A DNA stretch of 64,000 bases, from NCBI GenBank assembly GCA_034231615.1, contig CM067311.1, forward strand, positions 18,059,173 through 18,123,172, read 5' to 3'. The first letter of the stretch is position 1, and the number at the start of each line of letters is the position of its first letter. Under the pieces are notes generated by a model. The model ran no database searches, was not told the origin of the DNA, and was given only the letters and a program-made list of their open reading frames with translations. Source of the stretch: Meghimatium bilineatum. Its lineage: Eukaryota > Mollusca > Gastropoda > Stylommatophora > Philomycidae. The position numbers and the translations under genes were made by a program. Positions 32,031 through 43,319 of the stretch are shown here, piece after piece.

Positions 32031-32044
32031 TCTCGTTATGTTTT

Positions 32045-32335
32045 CCAGCGTCAGGTGTTCTATGGAGACTGTCTTTTTGTGTGCTTCATATTTGTTTGCT
32101 TTCGTAGATTATATTATTTTTGTAATCCATGTTTTGCATGGTCTGTCTCTGGCTTTGTATCCATCGTGTCTGTATAATAGTTCTTTTTGATGGGAATTAT
32201 CTGATGGTAGTCTGGAAGCATGTGAAAACTACTTAATCTGTTCTCTTCTGTAATCCAGGATTCGCATTGTGTTTGTTAGTCTTCTGGTGTTTTCATTTCT
32301 GATTATGTCTCTTATTGTTACTCAAGATTTCGTTT
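32045..32335 (-). mobile_element. LINE-W tail fragment
   Basis: Minus-strand reading IRNENTRRLTNTMRILDYRR, EQIK, stop, FSHASRLPSDNS and YKARDRPCKTWITKI. Same subfamily as 25313-25700. Confidence 0.8.
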
Positions 32336-32429
32336 GGTTTTTGTTGTTAGTGTTCACTTTTGACTCGTTAAAACTATAAAAACATGAAAGTTAACATGTT
32401 TTGAAAATATAAAAATATACAATGTTTTA

Positions 32430-32670
32430 GAAAGATTAATCATGGTGGGAAAGGTTCCAGGGCAGAGAACATAGAGCATACCAATACTAAGATAGGTGCA
32501 GGATATCAAAGACGCGCTGAATAACTGAACAGCTTGTACAGAACCGGGATGATAATACGTGATAGTGCTGAATAACTAAACAGCTTGTACAGAACCGGGA
32601 TGGTAATGCGTGATAGTAATGATAAAGTGTTGCAAATGAAACGTCACATAAATAGATAGGCCCTATATTA
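32430..32670 (+). mobile_element. LINE tail remnant with 51-bp duplication
   Basis: MVGKVPGQRT, RYVQDIKDALNN-like and DKVLQMKRHINR pieces match LINE tails. CTGAATAACTGAACAGCTTG and its surroundings are tandemly duplicated with a 51-bp period (32517 and 32568). Confidence 0.6.
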
Positions 32671-32689
32671 GGAAACAGCTCAATGTGAA

Positions 32690-32965
32690 TTGGTGGCTAC
32701 TAAAGTGTGTTATTTGGAAAACAGAGGATGTAAATAGCATGCGCAGTTGAGCTATTTAGAGATGATAAGAATTGATGGAGTAGTTAAAAGATAAAATATG
32801 ACCAAAATTAGAGATAGGCTGTCAAGATCTATAAGACATTTGATGATAATCACGAGCAAGTTGAAAAATAGTAAGACAAGAAGAGAAACTGCTGAATGGG
32901 TCGTCACTATAGCATGGGATAATTTCATAAGCTGAACTATTGACAATATTAGACAGAATTGTTGA
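32690..32965 (+). mobile_element. possible LINE-Q remnant
   Basis: AEWVVTIAWDN near 32890 resembles the WMGCLHGMGE region of 16090 in position and style. Otherwise too decayed to place. Confidence 0.3.
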
Positions 32966-33044
32966 CATATATCTTCGTCTACACTATTTGACATGACATG
33001 TTATGACAATATTTAGGGTGAAAAATCAAACCAGAAATTGAACA

Positions 33045-33285
33045 GTATACACTATTCATCACTCTGTCCGACTCTGTGGCAGGGTGGTACAATGTGTGTC
33101 TCTCACGCCCAATGTGCCTTTTTCCAAAACCATCGCAGGAAATTGTGCAGCAGGCTAGCACTAAAAGAAATGGCAATATACTGAAAGTTTGAGAAAATAT
33201 GTTTATATTACGTATAAATATACTACATGCTAGTTTTATCGCTACATCCTGAATAGGATATGCTACCAGCATAGATCACTGACTC
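33045..33285 (+). mobile_element. SINE-D copy 1
   Basis: Head GACTCTGTGGCAGGGTGGTA (A-box like), then CGCAGGAAATTGTGCA, and end TCGCTACATCCTGAATAGGA. It aligns over its length with 57030-57225. Confidence 0.75.
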
Positions 33286-33295
33286 CTGCCGCCTT

Positions 33296-33578
33296 TGTGT
33301 TGCTGGAGCCCGAAAGAGAAGCAAAGACTAGTGGCACTTTTTGCCTGCCATTCATGACGTAAGAGGTGATTAAGAAGGTTTTCGATGTGGAATTGGCTGC
33401 CCCATCTCATAAAGGGTCATATTGACCAAGAAACCATGTTTTTCGGATGTCGAAGGTCAAATGTCGTATGAGTCAGACCGAAATTCACAAATATCGCAGA
33501 TTAGCTGTACACAATGACACAACGTATTCCATTCTCCGGACTACACTCTGCTAATCTGCATGAGTTTAATATTAGCAA
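33296..33578 (+). mobile_element. SINE-C copy 3, most complete
   Basis: Landmarks in order: GCTGGAGCCCGAAAGAGAAG, CATTCATGACGTAAGAGGTG, GGCTGCCCCATCTCATAAAG, AAACCATGTTTTTCGGATGT, GACCGAAATTCACAAATATC, CTGTACACAATGACACAACG, CATTCTCCGGACTACACTCT. It sits 10 bp from SINE-D. Confidence 0.85.
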
Positions 33579-33609
33579 GGAATCTCACGAATATCAATTT
33601 ACCTGATCA

Positions 33610-33735
33610 TGTTCCTAGACTGTAACATTGTCAGGAGAATCTGATCATGTTCTCAGACTGTAACATTGTCAGGAGAATCTGATCATGTTGCCAAACTGTA
33701 ACATTGTCAGGAGAATATGATCATGTTCCTAGATC
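33610..33735. repeat. 38-bp tandem repeat, 3.3 copies
   Basis: Unit begins TGATCATGTTCTCAGACTGT and ends GTCAGGAGAATC. Confidence 0.95.
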
Positions 33736-33944
33736 AATCCCCAGAAATGACGAAAAATGAAGCTCTTATTTCATATGTGCAGTCAAATTTCTCCAGATCT
33801 GTCACGCTCAGAAGACAAACTATCAGAGAATATTCAATGTCTTGCGATGAGGTATCCATCTCAGATGCAGAACTATGTGTATATGTAAGGATGTATACTC
33901 CACCATTGCGTATGCATGCATCCAACTACGTGAAAGTCTGTAAT

Positions 33945-34735
33945 CATCTAATGGTATCAATGTGTATCCACAATGTCCATCTAATGTTATCAATGTGTGT
34001 CACATGTGTCCACAATGTCCATCTAATGTTATCAATGTGTGTCACGTGTGTCCACAATGTCCATCTAATGTTATCAATGTGTGTCACGTGTGTCCACAAT
34101 GTCCATCTAATGTTATCAATGTGTGTCACATGTGTCCACAATGTCCATCTAATGTTATCAATGTGTGTCACATGTGTCCACAATGTCCATCTAATGTTAT
34201 CAATGTGTGTCACGTGTGTCCACAATGTCCATCTAATGTTATCAATGTGTGTCACGTGTGTCCACAATGTCCATCTAATGTTATCAATGTGTGTCACATG
34301 TGTCCACAATGTCCATCTAATGTTATCAATGTGTGTCACATGTGTCCACAATGTCCATCTAGTGGTATCAATGTGTGTCACGTATGTCCACAATGTCCAT
34401 CTAATGTTATCAATGTGTGTCACGTGTGTCCACAATGTCCATCTAATGTTATCAATGTGTGTCACATGTGTCCACAATGTCCATCTAGTGGTATCAATGT
34501 GTGTCACGTGTGTCCACAATATTCATCTTGTGTTATCAATGTGTGTCACGTGTGTCTACAATGTATATCAAGTGGTATAAGTGTTATTCACGTGTTTCCA
34601 CACTGTCCACTAGTGGTATACATGTTGGTCACATGTGTCCATACTGTCCATCTAATGATATCAATATTCACCACGTGTGTGCCCTGAGTCCATCTAGTGT
34701 TATCAATATGTCCACACTGTTCATATAACTGAATA
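33945..34735. repeat. 42-bp minisatellite, about 18 copies
   Basis: Unit begins CATCTAATGTTATCAATGTG and contains GTGTCCACAATG. Two subtypes, CACATG and CACGTG, alternate in blocks. 42 is a multiple of three, so frames of 287 and 241 codons (plus) and 191 codons (minus) are open at once. That argues against any of them being a gene. Confidence 0.97.
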
Positions 34736-34794
34736 ACTTCAATGCGGTCAAATATTGTATTTAAACAAACAGAAATATAAATATTTATGGTCTG

Positions 34795-35225
34795 TTAAAT
34801 AAACTTTTCAAGACTTTTATTATCCCATCACTGTGCTACCAGTGCCAAACCGAGATAATGACGTCTCAAGACAAAGAACAAATCGTGACAGCAGAAATGA
34901 CGTGTCTACGAGGAATATTCGAAGTGTCATGAAGAAATAGGATTAGAAACGATAACATCAGGTAGATAACCAAAACAATACCAGTATTGGAACACACAAA
35001 GAGACAATAGATTGAGTGGTTTTCAAACACTTCCAGACTACCAATAGACAGCATGCCACAGATGGCCATGACACATAGACATCATGGCAATAAAGGCCAG
35101 AGGCAGACCATGTAAAATATGAATGATAGACATCAAAGAGGCCTCGTGAACACGCTTACAGACACAAGAAGGCCATCAGCTAGAATACTTCTACCCCTGA
35201 CGCCGCAAGGCAAACAAGGGTCACA
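34795..35225 (+). mobile_element. LINE-W tail with full 3' end
   Basis: LPSLCYQCQTEIMTSQDKEQ, IVTAEMTCLRGIFEVS, RNRIRNDNI, TIPVLEHTKRQQIEWFSNTS, and the terminus CTACCCCTGACGCCGCAAGG followed by a (GATG)n tail. Several stops. Confidence 0.85.
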
Positions 35226-35227
35226 TC

Positions 35228-35292
35228 GTGTAGATGGATTGATGGATGAATGGGTGTATGGATGGATAGATGAATGGATGGATGGATGGAAC
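35228..35292. repeat. (GATG)n microsatellite at a LINE 3' end
   Basis: Tetranucleotide run starting directly at the end of LINE-W; the equivalent position at 48632 carries (GATA)n. Confidence 0.9.
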
Positions 35293-35324
35293 TAAATAAA
35301 AAAGTTATTTAATTTGATAAAATA

Positions 35325-35482
35325 TCCCAATCAGAACGCAGCCATCAACCCAGTATGTGTGTGGCTCTAGTTATTTTCTAGGCAATATTAATACGTTTAG
35401 TATATATCCATTGCTTTCGAAACGTTCCTGATGCACAATTATATGCGGCGGATGTGAACCCGGTACCTAAACAGTCACATAC
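35325..35482 (-). mobile_element. SINE-D copy 2
   Basis: Sense is minus: GGGTTCACATCCGCCGCATA (B box), ATTGTGCATCAGGA, GAAAGCAATGG, ATTGCCTAGAAAATAACTAG and GGTTGATGGCTG. Aligns with 51222-51365. Confidence 0.75.
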
Positions 35483-35484
35483 AC

Positions 35485-36075
35485 ATTCTGCACCTGGCTG
35501 GCTCAAAGACAGACATACACTCTCTAAGACTATAAATGTAACATGACACGGTTAATGTTTGAATGGTTTCCGCGATGTAACAACTAGGAAAGGGTAGATT
35601 TGCTTCAAGTAAATGAATTGCGAATTATTTGTATAGACGTACCTGTTGTAATATTATATCCACAGAAAAATGAACAAAACTACACAAATACCAAATAAAT
35701 CCACAAACGTGTCTTTCTTACAAATCGAAGACTGGTTTGTATTATGCCAGTATGTGTCAAAACGGATATAGACACTAATTATGATATACGTTTGAATGTG
35801 TCTAGGGAATGAAGAAACCAGAACCAGTGTCGCAGGCCTGGGTTCCACTCCACGGCACCGTTTACGCCACGCTGTTGTCGAGTCTCGTGAATCTATGAGC
35901 GTTCGTTAATTTTCTTTCATTTTGCGCCCAAGGGAGCGAGATCGAAACTCATTCATAAAGATTTTCCGAATGAGGCATTGTGAGGTTGTAACAGGTCATA
36001 ACTCAATGAGCGCCTCTTGAATTGTGTCGGAATTTTAGCAATGTCGATACTTTTATGGCAGACTCATGTTATGGA
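35485..36075. other. unannotated stretch
   Basis: No reading frame. GGGTTCCACTCC at 35841 looks like an isolated B box but has no A box at the right distance. Confidence 0.5.
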
Positions 36076-36084
36076 GACTAAAGT

Positions 36085-36165
36085 AATATAAATTCGAGTG
36101 ATGCAGATTCGAGTGATGAAGATTCGAGTGAAGAAGATTCCAGTGATGTAGATTCTAGTTGTGCA
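36085..36165. repeat. 15-bp repeat, about 5-6 copies
   Basis: Unit ATTCGAGTGATGAAG with drift to ATTCCAGTGATGTAG. Confidence 0.9.
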
Positions 36166-36204
36166 GATTACATCAATAGACATCAAAAGATTCTACTCAC
36201 TCAC

Positions 36205-39200
36205 TACTTATGGAGGTTCATGTCATACAGATTCTAGTGTTCTTAATCACTTACTCATACAGAGTCTAGTGTTCTTAATCATTTACTCATACAGATTCTA
36301 GTGTTCTTAATCATTTACTCATACAGATTCTAGTGTTATTAATCACTTACACAGAGTCTAGTGTTCTTAATCACTTACACAGATTCTAGTGTTCTTAATC
36401 ACTTACTCATACAGATTCTTGTGTTCTTAATCACTTACTCATACAGATTCTAGTGTTCTTAATCACTTACTCATACAGATTCTAGTATTCTTAATCACTT
36501 ACTCATACAGATTCTAGTGTTCTTAATCACTTACTCATACAGATTCTATTATTCTTAATCACTTACTCATACAGATTATAGTGTTCTTAATCACTTACTC
36601 ATACATATTCTAGTATTCTTAATCACTTACTCATACAGATTCTAGTATTCTTAATCACTTACTCATACATATTCTAGTGTTCTTAATCACTTACTCATAC
36701 AGATTCTAGTATTCTTAATCACTTACACAGAGTCTAGTGTTCTTAATGACTTACACAGATTCTAGTGTTCTTAATCACTTACACAGAGTCTAGTGTTCTT
36801 AATCACTTACTCATACAGATTCTTGTGTTCTTAATCACTTACTCATACAGATTCTAGTATTCTTTATCACTTACACAGAGTCTAGTGTTCTTAATGACTT
36901 ACACAGATTATAGTGTTCTTAATCACTTACACAGAGTCTAGTGTTCTTAATCACTTACACAGATTCTAGTATTCTTAATCACTTACTCATACAGATTCTT
37001 GTGTTCTTAATCACTTACTCATACAGATTCTTGTGTTCTTAATCACTTACTCATACAGATTCTTGTGTTCTTAATCACTTACTCATACAGATTCTAGTGT
37101 TCTTAATCACTTACTCATACAGATTCTAGTGTTCTTAATCACTTACACAGAGTCTAGTGTTCTTAATGACTTACACAGATTCTAGTGTTCTTAATCACTT
37201 ACACAGATTCTAGTGTTCTTAATCACTTACTCATACAGATTCTAGTATTCTTAATCACTTACTCATACAGATTCTAGTGTTCTTAATCACTTACTCATAC
37301 AGATTCTAGTATTCGTAATCACTTACTCATACAGATTCTAGTATTCTTAATCACTTACTCATACAGATTCTAGTATTCTTAATCACTTACTCATACAGAT
37401 TATAGTGTTCTTAATCACTTACTCATACAGATTATAGTGTTCTTAATCACTTACTCATACATATTCTAGTGTTCTTAATCACTTACACAGAGTCTAGTGT
37501 TCTTAATCACTTACACAGTGTCTAGTGTTCTTAATCACATACACAGAGTCTAGTATTCTTAATCACTTACTCATACAGATTCTTGTGTTCTTAATCACTT
37601 ACTCATACAGATTCTAGTGTTCTTAATCACTTACTCATACAGATTCTAGTATTCTTAATCACTTACTCATACAGATTGTAGTATTCTTAATCACTTACTC
37701 ATACAGATTCTAGTATTCTTAATCACTTACTCATACAGATTCTAGTGTTCTTAATGACTTACACAGAGTCTAGTGTTCTTAATGACTTACACAGATTCTA
37801 GTGTTCTTAATCACTTACACAGATTCTAGTATTCTTAATCACTTACTCATACAGATTCTTGTGTTCTTAATCACTTACTCATACAGATTATTGTGTTCTT
37901 AATCACTTACTCATACAGATTCTTGTGTTCTTAATCACTTACTCATACAGATTCTAGTGTTCTTAATCACTTACTCATACAGATTCTAGTATTCTTAATC
38001 AATTACACAGAGTCTAGTGTTCTTAATGACTTACACAGATTCTAGTGTTCTTAATCACTTACACAGATTCTAGTGTTCTTAATCACTTACTCATACAGAT
38101 TCTAGTATTCTTAATCACTTACTCATACAGATTCTAGTATTCTTAATCACTTACACAGAGTCTAGTGTTCTTAATGACTTACACAGATTCTAGTGTTCTT
38201 AATCACTTACACAGATTCTAGTATTCTTAATCACTTACTCATACAGATTCTTGTGTTCTTAATCACTTACTCATACAGATTCTTGTGTTCTTAATCACTT
38301 ACTCATACAGATTCTTGTGTTCTTAATCACTTACTCATACAGATTCTAGTGTTCTTAATCACTTACTCATACAGATTCTAGTATTCTTAATCACTTACAC
38401 AGAGTCTAGTGTTCTTAATGACTTACACAGATTCTAGTGTTCTTAGTCACTTACTCATACAGATTCTAGTGTTCTTAATCACTTACTCATACAGATTCTT
38501 GTGTTCTTAATCACTTACTCATACAGATTCTAGTGTTCTTAATCACTTACTCATACAGATTCTAGTATTCTTAATCCCTTACTCATACAGATTCTAGTGT
38601 TCTTAATCACTTACTCATACAGATTCTAGTATTCTTAATCACTTACTCATACAGATTCTAGTGTTCTTAATCACTTACACAGAGTCTAGTGTTCTTAATC
38701 ACTTACACAGAGTCTAGTGTTCTTAATCACTTACACATATTCTAGTGTTCTTAATCACTTACTCATACAGATTCTAGTGTTCTTAATCACTTACTCATAC
38801 AGATTCTAGTATTCTTGATCACTTACTCATACAGATTCTAGTATTCTTAATCCCTTACTCATACAGATTATAGTGTTCTTAATCACTTACTCATACAGAT
38901 TCTAGTATTCTTAATCACTTACTCATACAGATTCTAGTGTTCTTAATCACTTACACAGAGTCTAGTGTTCTTAATCACTTACACAGAGTCTAGTGTTCTT
39001 AATCACTTACACAGAGTCTAGTATTCTTAATCATTTACTCATACAGATTCTTGTGTTCTTAATCACTTACTCATACAGATTCTAGTGTTCTTAATCACTT
39101 ACTCATACAGATTCTAGTATTCTTAAGCACTTACTCATACAGATTCTAGTATTCTTAATCACTTACTCATACAGATTCTAGTATTCTTAATCACTTACTC

Positions 39201-39515
39201 ATACAGATTCTAGTGTTCTTAATCACTTACTCATACAGATTCTAGTGTTCTTAATCACTTACTCATATAGATTCTAGTATTCTTAATCACTTACTCATAC
39301 AGATTCTAGTGTTCTTAATCACTTACTCATACAGATTCTAGTATTCTTAATCACTTACTCATGCAGATTATAGTGTTCTTAATCACTTACTCATACAGAT
39401 TCTAGTATTCTTAATCAGTTACTCATACAGATTCTAGTGTTCTTAATCACTTACTCATACAGATTCTAATGTTCTTAATCACTTACTCATACAGATTCTA
39501 GTATTCTTAAACTCT
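36205..39515. repeat. 3.3-kb satellite of 32-bp and 28-bp monomers with higher-order blocks
   Basis: About 105 monomers. The long one is ACAGATTCTAGTGTTCTTAA then TCACTTACTCAT (32 bp). The short one lacks TCAT and usually reads ACAGAGTCTAG (28 bp). Diagnostic variants are GTGTTC or GTATTC, TTGTG in place of TAGTG, and TTAATGAC in place of TTAATCAC. A block of 8-9 monomers starting with GAGTCTAG...TTAATGAC and containing three successive TTGTG monomers occurs at about 36878, 37767 and 38158. No open frame above 60 codons crosses it. Confidence 0.97.
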
Positions 39516-39704
39516 TACAAATAAAGATTCAAATATTTTTAATCAGATGATTGAAGTATTTGACAATTTAGTCCATCACAGTCAGCTTCGAATCTAAGCA
39601 TGTTGTCGCTCTAAGCAAGCTCTAGAGCCTGCACAACTTACAAAAGTGAATTTCTGTTGTGGCGATTCTGGTGATTGCTTTTGTTTCTTCCAAACGGGAC
39701 AGTC

Positions 39705-40570
39705 GTTCCATGTCAGTTATGTCTAGTTGGATCTATTGTATGTTGTCTCTCTCCAGATGAATGATGGTTGATCGCATTCACACTTGCCGTTAAGGGTAGG
39801 GATGGGAGCTTAAGCTGTCGTTCCAAGGCCAAATGTGTCGCCGAGGTTGCATTTAGTCCATGTTTGTTCAAGGCTATCTTGATGTTTTCTATCCACCGTT
39901 TTCTTGGTCTACCTTTGGCTTTACGCCCGGATATTCCTTTTTTATATGCTCTTATTGGTATTTGGTTTGGGTTCATTCTCATAAGGGGACCGAATCATTT
40001 TACTTGCTGTCTCCAATATGTTCAATATATTATATTATACCATCTCATTTCCTAATTTCTTATTTTATCTAGTTTAGTAACCATTGCAGATTTCCTGAGA
40101 CACTTCATTTCACATGTAACGATTTTGCTCTGTTACAGGAATGTTACAGATTATGTTTGACATTTGTAGTATAGTGTTGATAAAAAATATTGCACATATG
40201 GATTTTTTTCATCTTAAGCTTCGAATGTAGAAGTAATGGTTAAAGTTGGTAATTCACTGTGTTTGCTTGCTGACACATTGTTTATATTTCTCTGTCTAGT
40301 CTTCAACTTTCTGGGGGGAAAAAAATATGCCTAGATATTTTAATTGTCATGTTTCACTTTCGTGTTATTGTTTCACATAAATTGTTATATTCATTATGTT
40401 GCAGGATTGCTAATTGTAATAACTTCTGTTTCTGTACGTTCATGTTCATGTTGTACTTCTCACACGCTTATAGCTTTAATGGGGTTTTGCAAAGTTTTCT
40501 CAATTTCGTATGACATTGGTAGTAGCTCAACTAATCGTCGGCGAATAGTAGTTCGTTGATTTCATTACTA
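39705..40570 (-). mobile_element. LINE-W reverse transcriptase end and tail
   Basis: Minus strand from 40570: INELLFADD then a TAG stop in place of the usual Gln (40531-40545), a degraded 300 bp, KIVTCEMKCLRKSAMVTKLD, MRMNPNQIPIRAYKKGISGR, KAKGRPRKRWIENIKIALNK and HLALERQLKLPSLPLTASV. The 89-codon tail frame (39713-39982) is open. The 3' end is the same as 5630-5885. Confidence 0.85.
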
Positions 40571-40639
40571 AATTGCCTAGTTGCGTAGATATTTATATTC
40601 TGGTGTTGATAATTATAGTGCCTCAGACTATAATTATGC

Positions 40640-40805
40640 AGTTTTTAGTACTTTATACCATAGTTATATAAATTTCAACAATGTAAATGTTAGTACTTGA
40701 TGTTATTGTTAGATAGATTTCAACAATGTAGATGTTTGTACTTCTGATTTTAGTTATGCATAGTATAGTCATGCACATTTGAATCACACAGATGCTAGCC
40801 ATTCA
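40640..40805. repeat. weak tandem repeat, left flank of a LINE-H insertion
   Basis: TTTCAACAATGTAGATGTT and CACACAGATGCTAGCCATTC units. The last resumes after the insertion at 41456 (TTCTAGCCATTCGGATGTCA). Confidence 0.65.
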
Positions 40806-40813
40806 AATGACAA

Positions 40814-41444
40814 AGATTGGTTTTCACGGCTCAAAGGTGGGCGGAGACTATCAGAGAGGAAAGTGGTGCATTCGTTCAGACGACAAGCAGCTTGACAATG
40901 GAGATTCTGGCGGTGACCAAAGCTTTGTAATTGGTCTGCTCACAGACTGTCTGCGAGCATGCCTGTATCCTCAGTGACTCCATGAACATGATTGTGAATG
41001 TTCAGACGGGGTACGTTCGAGAACAGTGGCTGGATGCAGTGAATAATTCATGTGTGCGTACAGTGACTTTTATTTGTGCTGGGACACGCGGGAGTCCGGG
41101 GTAATGAAAGAGCAGATAGGTTGGCCGCCCACGCTGCTACTACGGCTGTTGGTGGAGCGATGGATCGGGCAGACATTTTGAATGCCCTACGTGAAAACGC
41201 ACGAACAAATGACTGCACAAGTGACGATGACTCTTGTTCCATGATTAGAATAAAGGAACTTGGTTTTAAATGTGGTGTCGCTAGAAAGGAGAGTTTTCGT
41301 GGGCGAAAAAGAATGATGGTCAATCAACAACGTATTGGGACTGTTAGTCAACGTGTAATGGCGGATACACTCAAGGAAAGATCTGAGCACCTATGGACTT
41401 GTCCGGAGTGCAATGACGATGATCCAACGACTAACTAACTAACT
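40814..41444 (+). mobile_element. LINE-H, 5'-truncated copy with RNase H domain, tail and target duplication
   Basis: Frame from 40819: VFTAQRWAETIREESGAFVQ, TTSSLTMEILAVTKAL (the catalytic Glu), stop TAA at 40927, then CILSDSMNMIVNVQTG (catalytic Asp of SDS). A +1 shift near 41080 leads to LGHAGVRGNERADRLAAHAA (catalytic His and Asp), MDRADILNALRENART, RIKELGFKCGVARKESFRGR, IGTVSQRVMADTLKERSEHL, WTCPECNDDDPTTN and a stop. ACTAACTAACTAA follows. AATGACAA at 40806-40813 and 41445-41452 flank it. Only the first catalytic Asp segment is missing because of truncation. Confidence 0.9.
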
Positions 41445-41452
41445 AATGACAA

Positions 41453-41540
41453 CTACACCTATTCTAGCCATTCGGATGTCAGCCACACAGATTTTAGCCA
41501 TTCAGATGTCAGACGTACAAGCTCTAGCCATTGATATTAC
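41453..41540. repeat. short tandem repeat, right flank of LINE-H
   Basis: TTCTAGCCATTCGGATGTCA, TTTTAGCCATTCAGATGTCA, GCTCTAGCCATTGATATTAC: about 33-bp period, continuing the sequence at 40790. Confidence 0.85.
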
Positions 41541-41573
41541 AGATCGACAGAATATAGCAATTAAAAGTGTAAT

Positions 41574-41738
41574 CTCCACCGAAGACGGATGTATCGGGCC
41601 ATTAGCGCAAATGAAACGGCAACACAACGCATTTCCATTATCTGGACTGCATCCCGCTGGAAATCTAATATGATCATGGTCTTACTACAGGAAAGATCCA
41701 GTGGAAGTTTGAGAATGAACGCTGAAGAAGAAAATTGT
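41574..41738 (+). mobile_element. SINE-B copy 2
   Basis: Sense is plus: CCGAAGACGGATGTATCGGG, CATTTCCATTATCTGGACTG, TCATGGTCTTACTACAGGAA, GGAAGTTTGAGAATGAACGC and a GAAGAAGAAAA tail. Confidence 0.85.
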
Positions 41739-41744
41739 AAACAT

Positions 41745-41935
41745 GCCTATAACAGCGGTCACCTCCCCACTAAATGATACAGGTTTTCTATGCCTATATG
41801 GTATGGCCTCTAAATCTTCATTCCCCTAGGGTCGCACATGAACAGTGGTCGCATCCCCACGCTACATGTTTACTATGCCTTTATGGTATGGCCTCTAAAC
41901 CTTCATTCTCCTAGGGTCGTACATGCACAGATAAT
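41745..41935. repeat. 88-bp tandem duplication
   Basis: TATGGTATGGCCTCTAAAYC, TTCATTCYCCTAGGGTCGYA and ACAGTGGTCGCATCCCCAC (with a partial third copy at the left). Confidence 0.9.
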
Positions 41936-42059
41936 TAATTCGAATTACGTCTTTTGCTACAAAATACACGAATTTTCCTTAACGACAGATTCCTGTAACA
42001 ATACCAGGAATATATTACCTTTCTCCGTGATATCATCTGACACGGTGATATGTTATTGA

Positions 42060-42380
42060 CGCCGCTCACACGTCAATTTTGATTAATCACAGCGCTCACA
42101 AGTAAATTTGGCGGGCTGGTGTAAACATGGCCGTCATTGTTATACGCATTAACCGTTCTGGATGTATAGAAACATTTGTTGTCGCTATCTCCAATAACAA
42201 TAGTTTTCTATTGTACTATTTGATTACGTGTCAATCTACGTTTGTAATGTACTTGTAGTATTCAAAGCTGCACTTCTATAATATATAGGATTAAATCATG
42301 GTTTTAACTTTGAATGGTTTTTAAACTCTCCTGTTTTGTCCTCATTCTATCAGGCTAATGGAAAAATTATTCCAGCGATT
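42060..42380. other. unannotated stretch
   Basis: No recognised feature. Confidence 0.5.
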
Positions 42381-42520
42381 GGGTACCAACAATATATAAT
42401 GGTATAGGAGACATGTAAACCTGTGATTGGGTACTAACAATATTTGTGGTATATGAGACATGTAGGGTGATTGGGTACTAACAATATATATTATATATAA
42501 GACATGTATGCCTCTGATTG
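42378..42520. repeat. about 53-bp tandem repeat, 3 copies
   Basis: TGATTGGGTACTAACAATAT, then a variable TATA block, then GAGACATGTA. Confidence 0.9.
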
Positions 42521-42689
42521 CACCAGATCAGGTACTAGAATACTTTGACCTGTGGAACATTAGTGGATCGTGAGATGATATTCGTTACCCTGGGGCAAGT
42601 ATTTCATGCTTTGAGTTCAGGCAATAATTGAATATTAATTGAAATTTGAGAAGAACATGCCGGGACACGTCGTTCTATGTTACGAAAGA

Positions 42690-43020
42690 ATGTTCTACAA
42701 TTAATTACCAAAATTGTATATCGGGGGAGGGAGATGTATGAGAGCTCATCCTCCATCATCCTCCCCTAACCCCCCCCCCCCCCGCCTAATACCCCAATTT
42801 CTAGAGAAATAGGATAGGACAAACAAGAAACAGTAAATAAACTAATAAACTACTGTTTCTCTAACCACAACAAAACATAAAAACACCTTAAAAAAGCATA
42901 ATTACCATTTTTTCAAAATTCTTCTTTCACTCTCATCCAACGCTCCCCCATCACTTCCATCCAATACTCCCCCCCCCCCCCTGTAGCACATTACCGAAAT
43001 TGTATCCTCGACTATATTTA
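42690..43020. other. stretch with three C-rich tracts
   Basis: C runs at about 42771-42783 and 42970-42981. ATTACCAAAATTGTAT (42708) and ATTACCGAAATTGTAT (42991) are direct repeats enclosing about 280 bp. Origin unknown. Confidence 0.4.
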
Positions 43021-43059
43021 GTTACTAATCTCGTTGATGGCAAGCACTGAATAATAGAT

Positions 43060-43319
43060 TCTTGATTCTTGATTAGAAACTGGCCTCACAGCACGTGGGG
43101 TATTCCCACAAGTGTTCCGCCCTCTGTTCCAGCTGATAATCGACTCGATGGCGTTTCGAGTCTAATGCTGCCGAAACAGACGTGGACATCAGGGCACAAC
43201 TCTGGCCCTTACGACAGGTTTCTTTGTTGTTCTGCTCACCCACGCCGTGCCCGTAACTAGTTCAAGCACAACGTCGGCCTGTCGGAACAACATGGTAACT
43301 GTTATCGAAGGTTACGACT
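43060..43319 (-). mobile_element. LINE-H terminus, 260 bp, with 14-bp target duplication
   Basis: Minus-strand frame: TSYGHGVGEQNNKETCRKGQ, SCALMSTSVSAALDSKRHRV, DYQLEQRAEHLWEYPTCCEA then SF and a stop, followed by a tail of AATCAAG units. ACTGAATAATAGAT is found at 43046-43059 and 43320-43333. This proves a target-primed insertion of a severely 5'-truncated copy. The sister copy is at 25022-25312. Confidence 0.9.

Noticed and set aside
33717-34687. 287- and 241-codon open frames as protein genes
   Set aside because: They are produced by a 42-bp tandem repeat that is open on both strands at once, with no domain outside the repeat.
36205-39515. CRISPR array
   Set aside because: Regular 28/32-bp units are contiguous without unique spacers, and the DNA is eukaryotic.
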